Assembly (NCBI RefSeq): GCF_002099195.1
Contig: NZ_NBYX01000026.1
Coordinates: forward strand, 23,378-87,377
Direction: 5' to 3'
Origin: Burkholderia puraquae
GTDB lineage: Bacteria > Pseudomonadota > Gammaproteobacteria > Burkholderiales > Burkholderiaceae
Length of the DNA stretch: 64,000 nt
In this document: positions 52,388-62,509 of the stretch, piece by piece
How positions within the stretch are numbered: the stretch's first letter is position 1
Layout of the letters: each line of letters starts with the position of its first letter
Notes under the pieces: model-generated
The model's database searches: none
What the model was told of the DNA's origin: nothing
The model's input: the letters and a program-made list of their open reading frames with translations, nothing else
Made by a program: the position numbers and the translations under genes

Positions 52388-55300
52388 ATGGATTTGCTGC
52401 GCTTCCTGCTGCTCCTGCCGATTCGCGCGGCGGGCTTCGTCTGGTGGCTGCTCGGCTGCGCGCTGCGGCCGCTGGTCGGCGACGTGTCGTGGACGGCGCC
52501 CGCATGGACGGGCATCACCGCCGCGGCCGTGCGCCGCCGCCCGTGGCATGCCGGCGGCCTCGTGCTGCTCGCGGCCGCGCTCGGCTATGGCGGCTACTGG
52601 TTCAAGCATCGCCCGAAGCCGCCCGAGCCCGAAACCGTCAGTTTCACCGTGAAGGCGCCGGCGATCACCACCTATGAGGTGGACGACAGCGACAAGCCGA
52701 AGATCACCGTGCATCCGCTTGAAGTGGCGTTCGCGCAGTCCGCCGCGCCGATCGAACAGGTCGGCAAGCCGGCCGGCGACGGCATCGAGATGACGCCCGC
52801 GCTGAAGGGCGCGTGGGAGTGGGCCGACGACAAGACGTTGCGCTTCACGCCGGCGGCCGACTGGCCGGTCGGCGCGCACGTCGAGGTGCGTTTCGCGGTG
52901 CACCGGGTGTTCGCGCCGCAGGTGACGATGCACGACGACCGTTTCGCATTCGACCTGCCCGCATTCGCCGCGACATTCGGCAACAATGAGTTCTACCAGA
53001 ATCCCGACAAGCCGACGGAGAAGCAGGCGCTGCTGCAGTTGCGCTTCAACTACCCGGTGGATCCGGCCGAGTTCGAGAAGCGCATCGGCCTCGTGCTGGT
53101 GGGTCGCGACGGCAAGAATGCGCAGCCGCTGCGCTACACGGTCAACTACGACAAGATGAAGACGAGCGCGTGGGTCTACTCGCAGCCGCTCGAGATTCCG
53201 CGCGATCCGCTGGTGGCGCGGCTCGACGTCGACAAGGGCGTGAAGAGTTCGCGCGGCGGCAACGGCACGCCGGACGTGCTGCATGCGTCGGTCGGCGTGC
53301 CGGGGCTCTACAGCCTGTCGATCGCCAACGTGGCGCCGACGCTCGTCGACAACGAGCGCTACGAGCCCGAGCAGGTGCTCGTCGCGGAAGCATCCGACGG
53401 CGTGCGCAGCGCCGACCTGGCCGCGCGCGCCAAGGCATGGGTGTTGCCGAAGCGCAAGCCGGGCGTCGATCAGCCGGACGACGATCCGCCGTACGAATGG
53501 AACGTGGCCGACATCAGCGAGGCGGTGCTGAAGCAGTCGAAGCCGCTGCCGCTCGATGCGGTGCCGACCGAGAACGACTACGCGACGCTGCAAAGCTTCA
53601 AGTACCACGCGACGCCGGGCGATCGCATCGTCGTGCGTTTCGCGGGCGACCTGAAATCGGCGGGCGGCTACCTGCTTGGTGCGCCCGTCACGACCGCGTT
53701 CACGGTGCCCGACTATCCGAAGCTGCTGCGCTTCATGGCCGACGGTTCGCTGCTGTCGATGAGCGGCAGCAAGCGGCTGTCGGTCGTGTCGCGCAACCTG
53801 CCGGGGATGAAGGTCGAGATCGGCCGCGTGCTGCCCGACCAGCTCCAGCATCTCGTGAGCTTCAACAACGGCACGTACGCGCGGCCCGAGCTGTCGTATT
53901 CGTTCAGCGAGGATCACATCGTCGAGCGCTTCGTGCAGACGCGCGCGTTTCCGGCCGGCGACCCTGGCAAGGCGCATTACGAAGGCATCGATCTCGGCCA
54001 GTACCTGAAGGACGGCAAGCGCGGCGTGTTCCTGCTGCACCTGACCAAGTACGACCCGGCGGCCGAGAAGAAGAAGGCCGACGAGGCGAAGGACAGCGAC
54101 GCATCGTCCGGCGACGGCAGCCAGGATCAGTCCGACAACGCCGATTCGGGCGACAGCAACGGCAACGGCGACGACAGCGACAACGCGCTCGGCGACACGC
54201 GCCTGATCGTCGTGACCGATCTCGGGATGCTGGTCAAGAAGGCGCTCGACGGCAGCCAGGACGTGTTCGTCCAGTCGATCCGCAACGGCCGCCCGGTTGC
54301 GGGCGCAACCGTGTCGGTGCTCGCGGTGAACGGCCAGGCGCTGTTCACGCAGACGACCGGCGCCGACGGCATCGTGCATTTCCCCGCGTTCAAGGGGCTC
54401 GACCGCGAGAAGCGGCCGCAGCTGTATGTCGTGAAGAAGGACACCGACCTGTCGTTCCTGCCGGTGGCCGGCCGCGACCGCCAGCTCGACTTCTCGCGTT
54501 TCGACGTCGACGGCGAGCGCAATGCGACGGGCCAGGGGCAGCTGTCCGCCTACCTGTTCTCGGATCGCGGCCTGTACCGGCCCGGCGATCCGTTCCACGT
54601 CGGCCTGATCGTGCGCGCGGCGAGCTGGGCGCGCAGCCCGGCCGGCGTGCCGCTGCAGGCGGAGATCGTCGACCCGCGCGGGATCACCGTCGAGCGCAAG
54701 CCGGTGACGGTCGATGCGACGGGCTTCACCGAGCTCGGCTACACGACGGCCGAAACGGCGCCGACCGGCACGTGGACGGTCAACCTGTATATCGTCAAGG
54801 ACGGCCAGCCCGGTGCGGAGCCGATCGGCAGCACGACGGTGCAGGTGAAGGAATTCCTGCCCGACCGGATGAAGGTCGACGCGAAGCTGTCGCAGCAGGT
54901 CGTCGAAGGGTGGGTGAAGCCGAAGGGGCTGAAGGGCCTCGTCGATGCGCAGAACCTGTTCGGCACGCCGGCGGAGAAGCGCCGCGTCGCGGCGACGCTG
55001 ACGCTGCGCCCGGTGTGGCCGTCGTTCCGCAGCTGGCAGGGTTTCCATTTCTTCGACGCGCGTCGCGCGAAGGAGGGTTACACGACGACGCTGCAGGACG
55101 GCACGACCGACGACAAGGGCCATGCCGAGTTCGATCTCGATCTCGACAAGTACGCGGACGCGACCTACCAGCTCTACTTCCAGGCGAAGGCCTATGAAGC
55201 GGAAGGCGGGCGCAACGTCGCCGCGAACGCGCAGACGCTCGTGTCGAACAACGACTGGCTGGTCGGCTACAAGTCGGTCGACGATCTCGGCTACGTGAAG

Positions 55301-58300
55301 CGCGGCAGCCCGCGCACGGTGCGGCTCGTCGCGATCGATCCGAACGCGAAGGCGATCGACGTGAAGGACCTGCGCGCGCAGCTCGTCGAGGAGCGTTACG
55401 TGTCGGTGCTGACCAAGCAGGATTCCGGCGCGTACAAATACGATTCGCGGCTGAAGGAAGTGCCTGTCGACGAGAAGCCGCTGACGATTCCGGCGGCCGG
55501 GCTCGACTTCACGCTGCGCACCGACAAGCCGGGCAGCTATGCGCTCGTGATCCGCAACGCGGCCGGTGCCGCAGTGAACCGGATCGAGTATTCGGTCACG
55601 GGCGACGCGAACGTCACGCGTTCGCTCGACCGTAACGCGGAGCTGCAGGTGAGCCTCGCGAAGCACGACTACAAGCCGGGCGAGCAGGTCGAGATCGCGA
55701 TTCGCGCGCCCTACGCGGGCAGCGGCCTGATCACGATCGAGCGCGACAAGGTGTATGCGCACGCCTGGTTCCATGCGGACACGACCAGCTCGATCCAGCA
55801 CATCACGGTGCCGGCCGGTTTCGAGGGCAACGGCTACATCAACGTGCAATACATCCGCGATCCGTCGTCGGACGAGATCTTCATGAGCCCGCTGAGCTAC
55901 GGCGTCGTGCCGTTCTCGGTGAACCTCGATGCGCGCCGCAATGCGGTGTCGGTCGATGCGCCGGCGCTCGTGAAGCCCGGCGACACGGTGAATTTCACCG
56001 TGCATTCGGCGAAGCCTGCGAAGGTCGTCGTGTTTGCGGTGGACGAGGGCATCCTGCAGGTCGCGCGCTACAAGCTTGGCGATCCGCTGAAGTTCTTCTT
56101 CCGCAAGCGGATGCTCGAAGTCGGCACGTCGCAGATCCTCGACCTGATCCTGCCGGACTTCGAGAAGCTGATGGCGATGGCCGCGCCCGGCGGCGACGCC
56201 GACGATGCGATCGGCCGCCAGCTGAACCCGTTCAAGCGCAAGCGCGACAAGCCGGTCGTCTACTGGTCGGGGATCGTCGACGTGAACGGCGACACGCGCC
56301 TGAGCTACACCGTGCCCGACTACTTCAACGGCAAGCTGCGCGTGATGGCCGTGTCGGTGTCGCCGGACCTGGTCGGTACGTTCGAAGGCGCGACGACGGT
56401 GCGCGGCGATTTCGTGCTGTCGCCGAACGTGCCGACGACGCTCGCGCCGGGTGACGAGGCCGACGTCAGCGTCGGCGTCGCGAACAACCTGACGGGTGCC
56501 GGCAACCAGCCGGTGCCGGTCGCGGTCACGCTGAAGACGGGCCCGCAGCTGCAGGTGATCGGGCCGGCCACGCAGAACGTCGCGCTCGCGCCGCAGCACG
56601 AGGGCGTCGCGATGTTCCGCGTGAAGGCGACCGACACGCTCGGCTCGGGCGCGCTGTCGTTTGGCGCGCGCTATGGCGCGAAGGGTGCGCAGCAGCGCGT
56701 CGACGTGTCGGTGCGGCCGGCCGCCGCGTTCCGCACGCAGCTTGACATCGCGCGGCTCGATCCGGGCAAGAAGGCGAGCGTGCCGAACCTGCGCTCGATG
56801 TACGACGCCTATGCATCGCGCGACGCGAGTATCTCGACCGCGCCGCTCGTGCTGTCGGAAGGGTTGTCGTCATATCTCGTCAACTTCGAGCACTACTGCA
56901 GCGAGCAGATGGTGAGCGCAGCCGTGCCGCGCGTGTTCGCGGCGAAGTGGCTGTCGGTGCGCGCGCTGACGAGCGCGATGCATGCGGCCGACGCCGGCGC
57001 CGACGCGACGAACGCGGCGGCGATCGCGCAGTTCCTCGGCGTGCTGCGCAGCCGGCAGAACGCGCAAGGCGGGTTCGGCCTGTGGAGCGCGACGCCCGAT
57101 GCCGATCCATTCGTGTCCGCGTACGCGATGCACGTGCTGCTCGACGCACGCGAGCGCGGCATCGCGGTGCCGAAGGACATGCTCGACGCCGGCAACCAGT
57201 ACCTGCAGAGGCTCGCGGCGAACGATTCGCTCGGCTCGCTCGACCTGCTGCGGCAGCGTGCGTACGCGGTGTATCTGCTGACGCGCCAGGGCAACGTGAC
57301 GACCAACAGCCTCGCGGCCGTGCAGAAGCGGCTGCAGGATGCGTATCCGAACGACTGGAAGAACGACCTTGCGGCCGCATGGCTCGCCGCGTCGTACCAG
57401 CTGCTGAAGCAGGACAAGGAGGCCGCGGCGCTGATCGCAGGCCCGCAGGCGCTGCTCGAGCGCAAGCGTGCGTCCGACGGCGGATACGTGACGGGCTACT
57501 ACCTCGATCCGCTGACGCGCGACGCGAGCGTGCTGTACCTGATCGCGAAACACTTCCCGGAGCGCGTGCGCAAGCTGTCGCCGCGCGCGATGGACAACCT
57601 TGCCGCGCCGCTCGTCGACAACCGCTACAACACGCTGTCGTCGGCGATGACGATCCTCGCGCTCGATGCGTATGCGGCGTCGAGCGCGGGCCAGCTCGAC
57701 CAGCTCGCAATCGACGAGGTGCGCGCGGGCGTTGCGCCGAAGGACGTATCGTCGATCCAGGCGAACCTCGTGCGCTCGGGCACATGGGCGGCCGGTGCGT
57801 CGCGCGTCGACTTCGTGAACGGCAGCACGCTGCCCGCATGGTGGGTCGCGAGCCAGTCGGGCTACGACCGCGGCACGTCGACGAAGGCGATCAAGAACGG
57901 GCTGGAGATCGTGCGCGACTACACCGACACGGACGGCAAGCCGCTCGACAAGATCACGCTCGGCCAGGAGATCGACGTGCACGTGAAGATCCGTGCGACG
58001 GGCTCGGCGAACGTCGGCAACGTCGCGATCGTCGACCTGCTGCCCGGCGGCTTCGATCCGGTGATCGCGCCGCCGCCCGTCGCCGACACGCAGGATAGCG
58101 ACAGCAACGGCGATGGCGGCGCGCCGGCGCCGGTGGCCGATGCGCCGTGGCGTTCGCCGATCGGCGTGAAGGGCTCCACGTGGCAGCCGCAGTTCGCGGA
58201 CGTGCGTGAAGATCGCGTCGTGATCTACGGAACCGCGACGACCGACGTGCGCGAATTCGTCTACCGGATCAAGGCGAGCAACGCGGGCCGCTTCGTCGCG

Positions 58301-58390
58301 CCGCCGGCATACGGCGAGTCGATGTACGACCGCCGCGTGCAGGCCCAGGCGCCCGGTGGCACGACGCTGACGGTGGAGCGCGTGCGATGA
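52388..58390 (+). CDS. Bacterial alpha-2-macroglobulin
   Basis: 2000 residues. An N-terminal membrane segment (about 57-70) anchors it in the periplasm or inner membrane. The MG-domain series is followed by the A2M region (LKFFFRKRMLEVGT; VYWSGIVDVNGDTRLSYTVP) and a thioester domain with the motif Y-C-S-E-Q at Cys1504-Gln1507, so the internal thioester could form. Such proteins trap attacking proteases in the periplasm. A charged Asp/Asn/Ser-rich segment at about 565-600 (DSDASSGDGSQDQSDNADSG) is an unusual low-complexity insert. pbpC follows 54 bases on, the classical bacterial A2M partner that repairs peptidoglycan. It is about 350 residues longer than E. coli YfhM. Confidence 0.93.
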   Translation: MDLLRFLLLLPIRAAGFVWWLLGCALRPLVGDVSWTAPAWTGITAAAVRRRPWHAGGLVLLAAALGYGGYWFKHRPKPPEPETVSFTVKAPAITTYEVDDSDKPKITVHPLEVAFAQSAAPIEQVGKPAGDGIEMTPALKGAWEWADDKTLRFTPAADWPVGAHVEVRFAVHRVFAPQVTMHDDRFAFDLPAFAATFGNNEFYQNPDKPTEKQALLQLRFNYPVDPAEFEKRIGLVLVGRDGKNAQPLRYTVNYDKMKTSAWVYSQPLEIPRDPLVARLDVDKGVKSSRGGNGTPDVLHASVGVPGLYSLSIANVAPTLVDNERYEPEQVLVAEASDGVRSADLAARAKAWVLPKRKPGVDQPDDDPPYEWNVADISEAVLKQSKPLPLDAVPTENDYATLQSFKYHATPGDRIVVRFAGDLKSAGGYLLGAPVTTAFTVPDYPKLLRFMADGSLLSMSGSKRLSVVSRNLPGMKVEIGRVLPDQLQHLVSFNNGTYARPELSYSFSEDHIVERFVQTRAFPAGDPGKAHYEGIDLGQYLKDGKRGVFLLHLTKYDPAAEKKKADEAKDSDASSGDGSQDQSDNADSGDSNGNGDDSDNALGDTRLIVVTDLGMLVKKALDGSQDVFVQSIRNGRPVAGATVSVLAVNGQALFTQTTGADGIVHFPAFKGLDREKRPQLYVVKKDTDLSFLPVAGRDRQLDFSRFDVDGERNATGQGQLSAYLFSDRGLYRPGDPFHVGLIVRAASWARSPAGVPLQAEIVDPRGITVERKPVTVDATGFTELGYTTAETAPTGTWTVNLYIVKDGQPGAEPIGSTTVQVKEFLPDRMKVDAKLSQQVVEGWVKPKGLKGLVDAQNLFGTPAEKRRVAATLTLRPVWPSFRSWQGFHFFDARRAKEGYTTTLQDGTTDDKGHAEFDLDLDKYADATYQLYFQAKAYEAEGGRNVAANAQTLVSNNDWLVGYKSVDDLGYVKRGSPRTVRLVAIDPNAKAIDVKDLRAQLVEERYVSVLTKQDSGAYKYDSRLKEVPVDEKPLTIPAAGLDFTLRTDKPGSYALVIRNAAGAAVNRIEYSVTGDANVTRSLDRNAELQVSLAKHDYKPGEQVEIAIRAPYAGSGLITIERDKVYAHAWFHADTTSSIQHITVPAGFEGNGYINVQYIRDPSSDEIFMSPLSYGVVPFSVNLDARRNAVSVDAPALVKPGDTVNFTVHSAKPAKVVVFAVDEGILQVARYKLGDPLKFFFRKRMLEVGTSQILDLILPDFEKLMAMAAPGGDADDAIGRQLNPFKRKRDKPVVYWSGIVDVNGDTRLSYTVPDYFNGKLRVMAVSVSPDLVGTFEGATTVRGDFVLSPNVPTTLAPGDEADVSVGVANNLTGAGNQPVPVAVTLKTGPQLQVIGPATQNVALAPQHEGVAMFRVKATDTLGSGALSFGARYGAKGAQQRVDVSVRPAAAFRTQLDIARLDPGKKASVPNLRSMYDAYASRDASISTAPLVLSEGLSSYLVNFEHYCSEQMVSAAVPRVFAAKWLSVRALTSAMHAADAGADATNAAAIAQFLGVLRSRQNAQGGFGLWSATPDADPFVSAYAMHVLLDARERGIAVPKDMLDAGNQYLQRLAANDSLGSLDLLRQRAYAVYLLTRQGNVTTNSLAAVQKRLQDAYPNDWKNDLAAAWLAASYQLLKQDKEAAALIAGPQALLERKRASDGGYVTGYYLDPLTRDASVLYLIAKHFPERVRKLSPRAMDNLAAPLVDNRYNTLSSAMTILALDAYAASSAGQLDQLAIDEVRAGVAPKDVSSIQANLVRSGTWAAGASRVDFVNGSTLPAWWVASQSGYDRGTSTKAIKNGLEIVRDYTDTDGKPLDKITLGQEIDVHVKIRATGSANVGNVAIVDLLPGGFDPVIAPPPVADTQDSDSNGDGGAPAPVADAPWRSPIGVKGSTWQPQFADVREDRVVIYGTATTDVREFVYRIKASNAGRFVAPPAYGESMYDRRVQAQAPGGTTLTVERVR

Positions 58391-58444
58391 CGATGCGGCC
58401 GCAACGGTGTTGCCGGCCGCGCGGGGTGCGAGGAGCGTCCGCGC

Positions 58445-60859
58445 GTGGCTGACGATGTTTCGGCGCTCCGGCGCGCGCTGCACGGCGCCGGCCGCTGGCT
58501 GCATCGCTGGCAGAACTGGATCGCCGGCGCGCTGCTCGTGTTCGGCGCGCTGGCCGCGTGCCGGCTGTGGCCGCATCCGCCGCTGCGCGACTGGAAGCCG
58601 ACGTCGGTCGCGGTGGCCGATGCGCAGGGCCGCCTGCTGCGGCTCACGCTCGCGAAGGACGACCGCTACCGGCTGTGGGTACCGCTCGACCGGATGTCGC
58701 CGCAGCTCGTCGAAGCCGTGATGCTGCACGAGGATCGCTGGTTCTGGTGGCATCCGGGCTTCAACCCGTACGGGCTTGCGCGCGGCGCGTGGATCACGTA
58801 CGTGCGCGGCGGCAATCCGCAGGGCGGCTCGACGCTGACGATGCAGCTCGCGCGCTCGCTGTGGAAGCTGAACACGCGTACGCCGGCCGGCAAGCTCGAG
58901 CAGGTTGCGCGCGCGGTGCAGCTCGAACTCTTCTACTCGAAACGGCAGATTCTCGAAGCGTATCTGAACGATGCGCCGTACGGCCGCAACGTCGAAGGCG
59001 CAGGCACTGCGAGCGTCGTCTATTTCGACCGGATGCCAGACGCGCTGACGCTGCCGGAGGCGCTCGCGCTCGCGGTGATTCCGCAGGACCCGGCGCGGCG
59101 TGTGCGCGGCGGGCAGGACGAGATCAACCGCGCGCTGGCCGCGTCGCGCAACCGGCTGTATGCACGCTGGCTGACGAAACATCCGCGCGATGCGTCGCTG
59201 AAGCCGCTGTTCGCGTTGCCGCTCGCGATGCGGCCGCTGTCGGCGCTACCGTTCGACGCGCCACATGCGGTCGACCAGGCGCTCGCCGCGCGCAGCGCAT
59301 GGCGCACGACGTCGGGCGGCACGGCGGACGACAGCGGCGCCGGCGCGCGGCTCGTGACGACGCTCGATCTCGATCTGCAGCGCGCGCTCGAACGGCAGAT
59401 CGCACGCTATGTCGCGCGCAACGACACGCGAGGCGTGCGCAACGCGGCGGCCATCCTCGTCGATACGCGCGACATGGGCGTGAAGGCGCTGGTCGGCTCC
59501 GCGAACTTCTTCGACCGCACGATCGACGGGCAGGTGAACGGCACGCTTGCGCGGCGCTCGCCGGGCTCGACGCTCAAGCCGTTCATCTATGCGCTCGGTT
59601 TCGACCAGGGCGTGCTGCATCCGCAGACGGTGCTGCGCGATGTGCCGACTTCGTTCGGCCCGTATGCGCCGGAGAATTTCGACGGCCATTTCCTCGGGCC
59701 GATCACCGCGACCGACGCGCTGAACCGCAGCCGCAACGTGCCGGCCGTGTGGGTCGCGTCGCAGCTCAAGTCGCCCGACCTGTACCGGTTCCTGCAGGAT
59801 GCCGGCGTGCGCCGGCTCGCGAGCGCGCAGCACTACGGGCTCGCGCTCGTGCTCGGCGGCGGCGAAGTGACGATGCAGGATCTCGCGGCGCTCTACGCGA
59901 TGCTCGCGAATCGCGGCGAGTTCCGGCCGCTGCGGCTGCGCGCGGACGAACCGGCGCTGCCGGGCCGGCGCCTGCTCAGCGCGGAAGCGAGCTACATGAC
60001 GATGGACATGCTGCGCCAGCATCTGCGCCCCGACGAGACGAGCGGCGCGCAGCCATCGAGCGTGCCCGTCTACTGGAAGACCGGCACGTCATGGTCGTTC
60101 CGCGATGCGTGGACGGCCGGCGTGTTCGGCCCGTACGTGCTGGTCGTGTGGGTCGGCAATTTCGACAACTCGACCAATACGGCGTTCGTCGGCGTCGACG
60201 CGGCCGCGCCGCTGTTCTTCCAGGTCGTCGACGCGCTGAATGCCGAGCGCACGCTCGCCGAGCCGCCGCGTGCGGTGCCGCCGAAGCTGAAGCGCGTGCG
60301 GATCTGCCTCGCGAGCGGCGACTTGCCGAACGAGTGGTGCCCGCAGCAGGGCTGGACCTGGTTCATTCCGGGCACGTCGCCGATCCGCGTGAGCACCGTG
60401 CACCGGCCGGTCGTGATCGACGATGCGACGGGGAAGGCTGCGTGCCCGCCGTATGACGGCAAGCGCACGCATACGGAGATCTTCGAGTTCTGGCCGTCGG
60501 ATCTGCAGCAGGTGTTCGTGCAGGCCGGCATTCCGCGCCGGCGGCCGCCGCAGAACGCGGACTGCCGCGACGCGGGGCAGGTCGAGGGCGATCCGCCGCG
60601 CATCACGTCGCCGCTGCGCGGCAGTACGTATGCGATGCGCGTGAAGAGCACGGAGGAGACGCGCATCGCGTTCAACGCGACGGCCGATGCGAGCGCGCAT
60701 GCGCTGTACTGGTTCGTCAACGATGCGTTTGTCGGCCGCAGTGCGCCGGGCGACGCGCTGTTCTGGCAACCCCGGACGGCCGGCAGCTATACGGTCAGGG
60801 TGGTCGACGATCACGGGCGCAGCGATCAGCGGCCGTTGGGAGTGGGGCTGGAGCAGTAG
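58445..60859 (+). CDS. pbpC: Penicillin-binding protein 1C
   Basis: 804 residues. An N-terminal membrane anchor is followed by the GT51 transglycosylase domain with catalytic Glu96 (HEDRWFWWHPG) and GGSTLTMQLAR. The transpeptidase domain has Ser375-x-x-Lys378 (SPGSTLKPF), SRN near 420, and KTG in WKTGTSW. The C-terminal BiPBP_C domain closes the protein. It polymerises peptidoglycan in the periplasm and is thought to act with alpha-2-macroglobulin in repair. A GTG start at 58445 is preceded by GAGGAG at about 11 bases. Confidence 0.94.
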   Translation: MADDVSALRRALHGAGRWLHRWQNWIAGALLVFGALAACRLWPHPPLRDWKPTSVAVADAQGRLLRLTLAKDDRYRLWVPLDRMSPQLVEAVMLHEDRWFWWHPGFNPYGLARGAWITYVRGGNPQGGSTLTMQLARSLWKLNTRTPAGKLEQVARAVQLELFYSKRQILEAYLNDAPYGRNVEGAGTASVVYFDRMPDALTLPEALALAVIPQDPARRVRGGQDEINRALAASRNRLYARWLTKHPRDASLKPLFALPLAMRPLSALPFDAPHAVDQALAARSAWRTTSGGTADDSGAGARLVTTLDLDLQRALERQIARYVARNDTRGVRNAAAILVDTRDMGVKALVGSANFFDRTIDGQVNGTLARRSPGSTLKPFIYALGFDQGVLHPQTVLRDVPTSFGPYAPENFDGHFLGPITATDALNRSRNVPAVWVASQLKSPDLYRFLQDAGVRRLASAQHYGLALVLGGGEVTMQDLAALYAMLANRGEFRPLRLRADEPALPGRRLLSAEASYMTMDMLRQHLRPDETSGAQPSSVPVYWKTGTSWSFRDAWTAGVFGPYVLVVWVGNFDNSTNTAFVGVDAAAPLFFQVVDALNAERTLAEPPRAVPPKLKRVRICLASGDLPNEWCPQQGWTWFIPGTSPIRVSTVHRPVVIDDATGKAACPPYDGKRTHTEIFEFWPSDLQQVFVQAGIPRRRPPQNADCRDAGQVEGDPPRITSPLRGSTYAMRVKSTEETRIAFNATADASAHALYWFVNDAFVGRSAPGDALFWQPRTAGSYTVRVVDDHGRSDQRPLGVGLEQ

Positions 60860-60862
60860 GGG

Positions 60863-60878
60863 CGGTGCGCCCGCACCG
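60863..60878. terminator. Short hairpin between convergent pbpC and chemoreceptor genes
   Basis: CGGTGC (60863-60868) pairs with GCACCG (60873-60878) around a 4-base loop in the 21-base gap between convergent genes. Short stem and no T-run. Confidence 0.35.
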
Positions 60879-60880
60879 GT

Positions 60881-62287
60881 TCAGACGCTGTAGCCGATCC
60901 GCAGGACCCCCCATGGCCGTCCGCCGACGACGATCGGCGCGGAAACGTCCTTCATCAGCGCGAAGTGGCCGTTGCCCATGTCGCGCCGATAGGTCTGCAA
61001 CAGGAACGGCTTGGTATGCGACACGGAGGTGCGCGCCGTCCGGTCGGTATAGATCCGGCGGTTCCGGCAGTTCGCCGCGTTCCAGGCGGCGTCCGCGCGC
61101 TGGGGCAGCGAGAATTTCCGGTTGTGGGTCGGCAGGTAGCACTGCCTGTCGAAGCTGGCGCAATAGACGATGCGTTCGTCGATGTCGAGCACCGGCTCCT
61201 GGATGGCCGGCAGCACGCGATCGGTGAAGGCCGTGAAGCGCGTCATGAACTGCTGCGGATCGGTGCCGGGAATCGGCTCGTAGTGCGCGTCGAAGAGCGC
61301 GTCGAGCGCGATGTCGCCGCGGCTGACCGCTGCCTCGAAGAGCTTGCTGATCGCGGCGGCGGTGTTCCGCGCGGTGTCGATCAGGCGCGTGTCGGGCGAC
61401 TCGATGCCGGTCGCGGCCGTGAGTTCGATGAGTGTCTCGGAGACGGAGAGCAGATTGCCGAGCCGGTCCTTGGCCTGCGAGAAGTTGTCGCTCGAGTTCT
61501 CGACGCCCGACGCCATCTCGCCCACCTGTTCGTCGAGGCGGTGGCACTGCGTCTCGATCTCGTCCGTCAGCGATGCGATCTGTTCGGCCTCGCCGGCGAG
61601 CTCGGTGATCGCGTGCCCGGTCGCGTGCACGACTTCGCCGATCGTGCGCGTACCCTCGCGTACGCGGTGCGCGCGCGCGGCGTTGTCGGTTCCGTCCGCG
61701 ATCAGGTGTTCGGTCTGCTCGGCGAGGCGCGCCAGGGTCGTTTCGATCTGGGCCGTCGCCTGCCCGGTCTTGGCGGACAGGTTCTTGACCTCGGCTGCGA
61801 CGACGGCGAAGCTGCGGCCCGACTCGCCGGCGCGCGCGGCCTCGATCGCGGCGTTCAGCGCGAGCAGGTGGGTCTGGCGGGCGATGACGGAGATTTCCTC
61901 GGACACGGCGCGCACGTGATCGAGCGCGTCGCGCAGCGCACCCATCTGGCTGCCGATCGCGGTGACGCCCTCGACGAGGACGTGAATGTCCGCGAGCGAT
62001 GCCTCGATCGTCCGCTGCGACTGCAGGACCGCGCTCGACGCGTTGGCGCTGACGTCGCGCACCTGCTGCGCGGCCTCGGCGATCCGGTGGTTGCCGCGCA
62101 GCGTGAGGGCGGCCGATTCGCGCAGCGTGTGGCAGACCTCCGCCTGCCTGGCGACGCGGGCGGCGACTTCCTCGACGTGCCCGGACACGTCGCAGATCTC
62201 GATGCCGAGCCTGCCGGCCTGCTCGGCGATGTCGCCGACGAGCGCACGCGATGAACGGCGGCCGCGACCGATTCCGAAGAAGTTCAC
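60881..62287 (-). CDS. Membrane-free methyl-accepting chemotaxis protein with C-terminal sensor-like domain
   Basis: 468 residues from the GTG at 62287 (AAGGAGA about 9 bases upstream). There is no membrane segment. The signalling tip is at about 125-165 (QTHLLALNAAIEAARAGESG), followed by the FAVVAAEVKNLSAKTGQAT stretch. The C-terminal ~150 residues form a Cache/PAS-like module with several Cys (YCASFDRQC, AANCRNRR) and GGRPWGVLRIGYSV. A cytoplasmic receptor with its sensor at the C-terminus is an uncommon arrangement. The Cys-rich loop suggests redox or metal sensing, but this is inference. Confidence 0.88.
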   Translation of the reverse strand: MNFFGIGRGRRSSRALVGDIAEQAGRLGIEICDVSGHVEEVAARVARQAEVCHTLRESAALTLRGNHRIAEAAQQVRDVSANASSAVLQSQRTIEASLADIHVLVEGVTAIGSQMGALRDALDHVRAVSEEISVIARQTHLLALNAAIEAARAGESGRSFAVVAAEVKNLSAKTGQATAQIETTLARLAEQTEHLIADGTDNAARAHRVREGTRTIGEVVHATGHAITELAGEAEQIASLTDEIETQCHRLDEQVGEMASGVENSSDNFSQAKDRLGNLLSVSETLIELTAATGIESPDTRLIDTARNTAAAISKLFEAAVSRGDIALDALFDAHYEPIPGTDPQQFMTRFTAFTDRVLPAIQEPVLDIDERIVYCASFDRQCYLPTHNRKFSLPQRADAAWNAANCRNRRIYTDRTARTSVSHTKPFLLQTYRRDMGNGHFALMKDVSAPIVVGGRPWGVLRIGYSV

Positions 62288-62509
62288 GTTGCTGGGTCTC
62301 CTTGAGGGTGTGCACGCCCGGTTCCCTGCGGATATCGGGTGCGCGCTCCTGACTTGACGGCAGCACGGCCGCGGACTTGAGGTCGGGTAAACATCGAGGC
62401 CGGATGGCCCGGGCGACGCCGGGCGTGGCACATCGTTCCCCGGGTTCGCGGCGGCTGTGCTGCAATGCGGAGACGGACGCGTGCCGGCCGCCCGTCCGCA
62501 TGCGCTGCG

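Noticed and set aside
52319..56599. A 1426-codon open frame on the minus strand opposite the alpha-2-macroglobulin gene
   Set aside because: Composition is dominated by Arg, His, Asp and Leu as expected from antisense reading of high-GC coding DNA; no domains, and the opposite strand has a clear gene.
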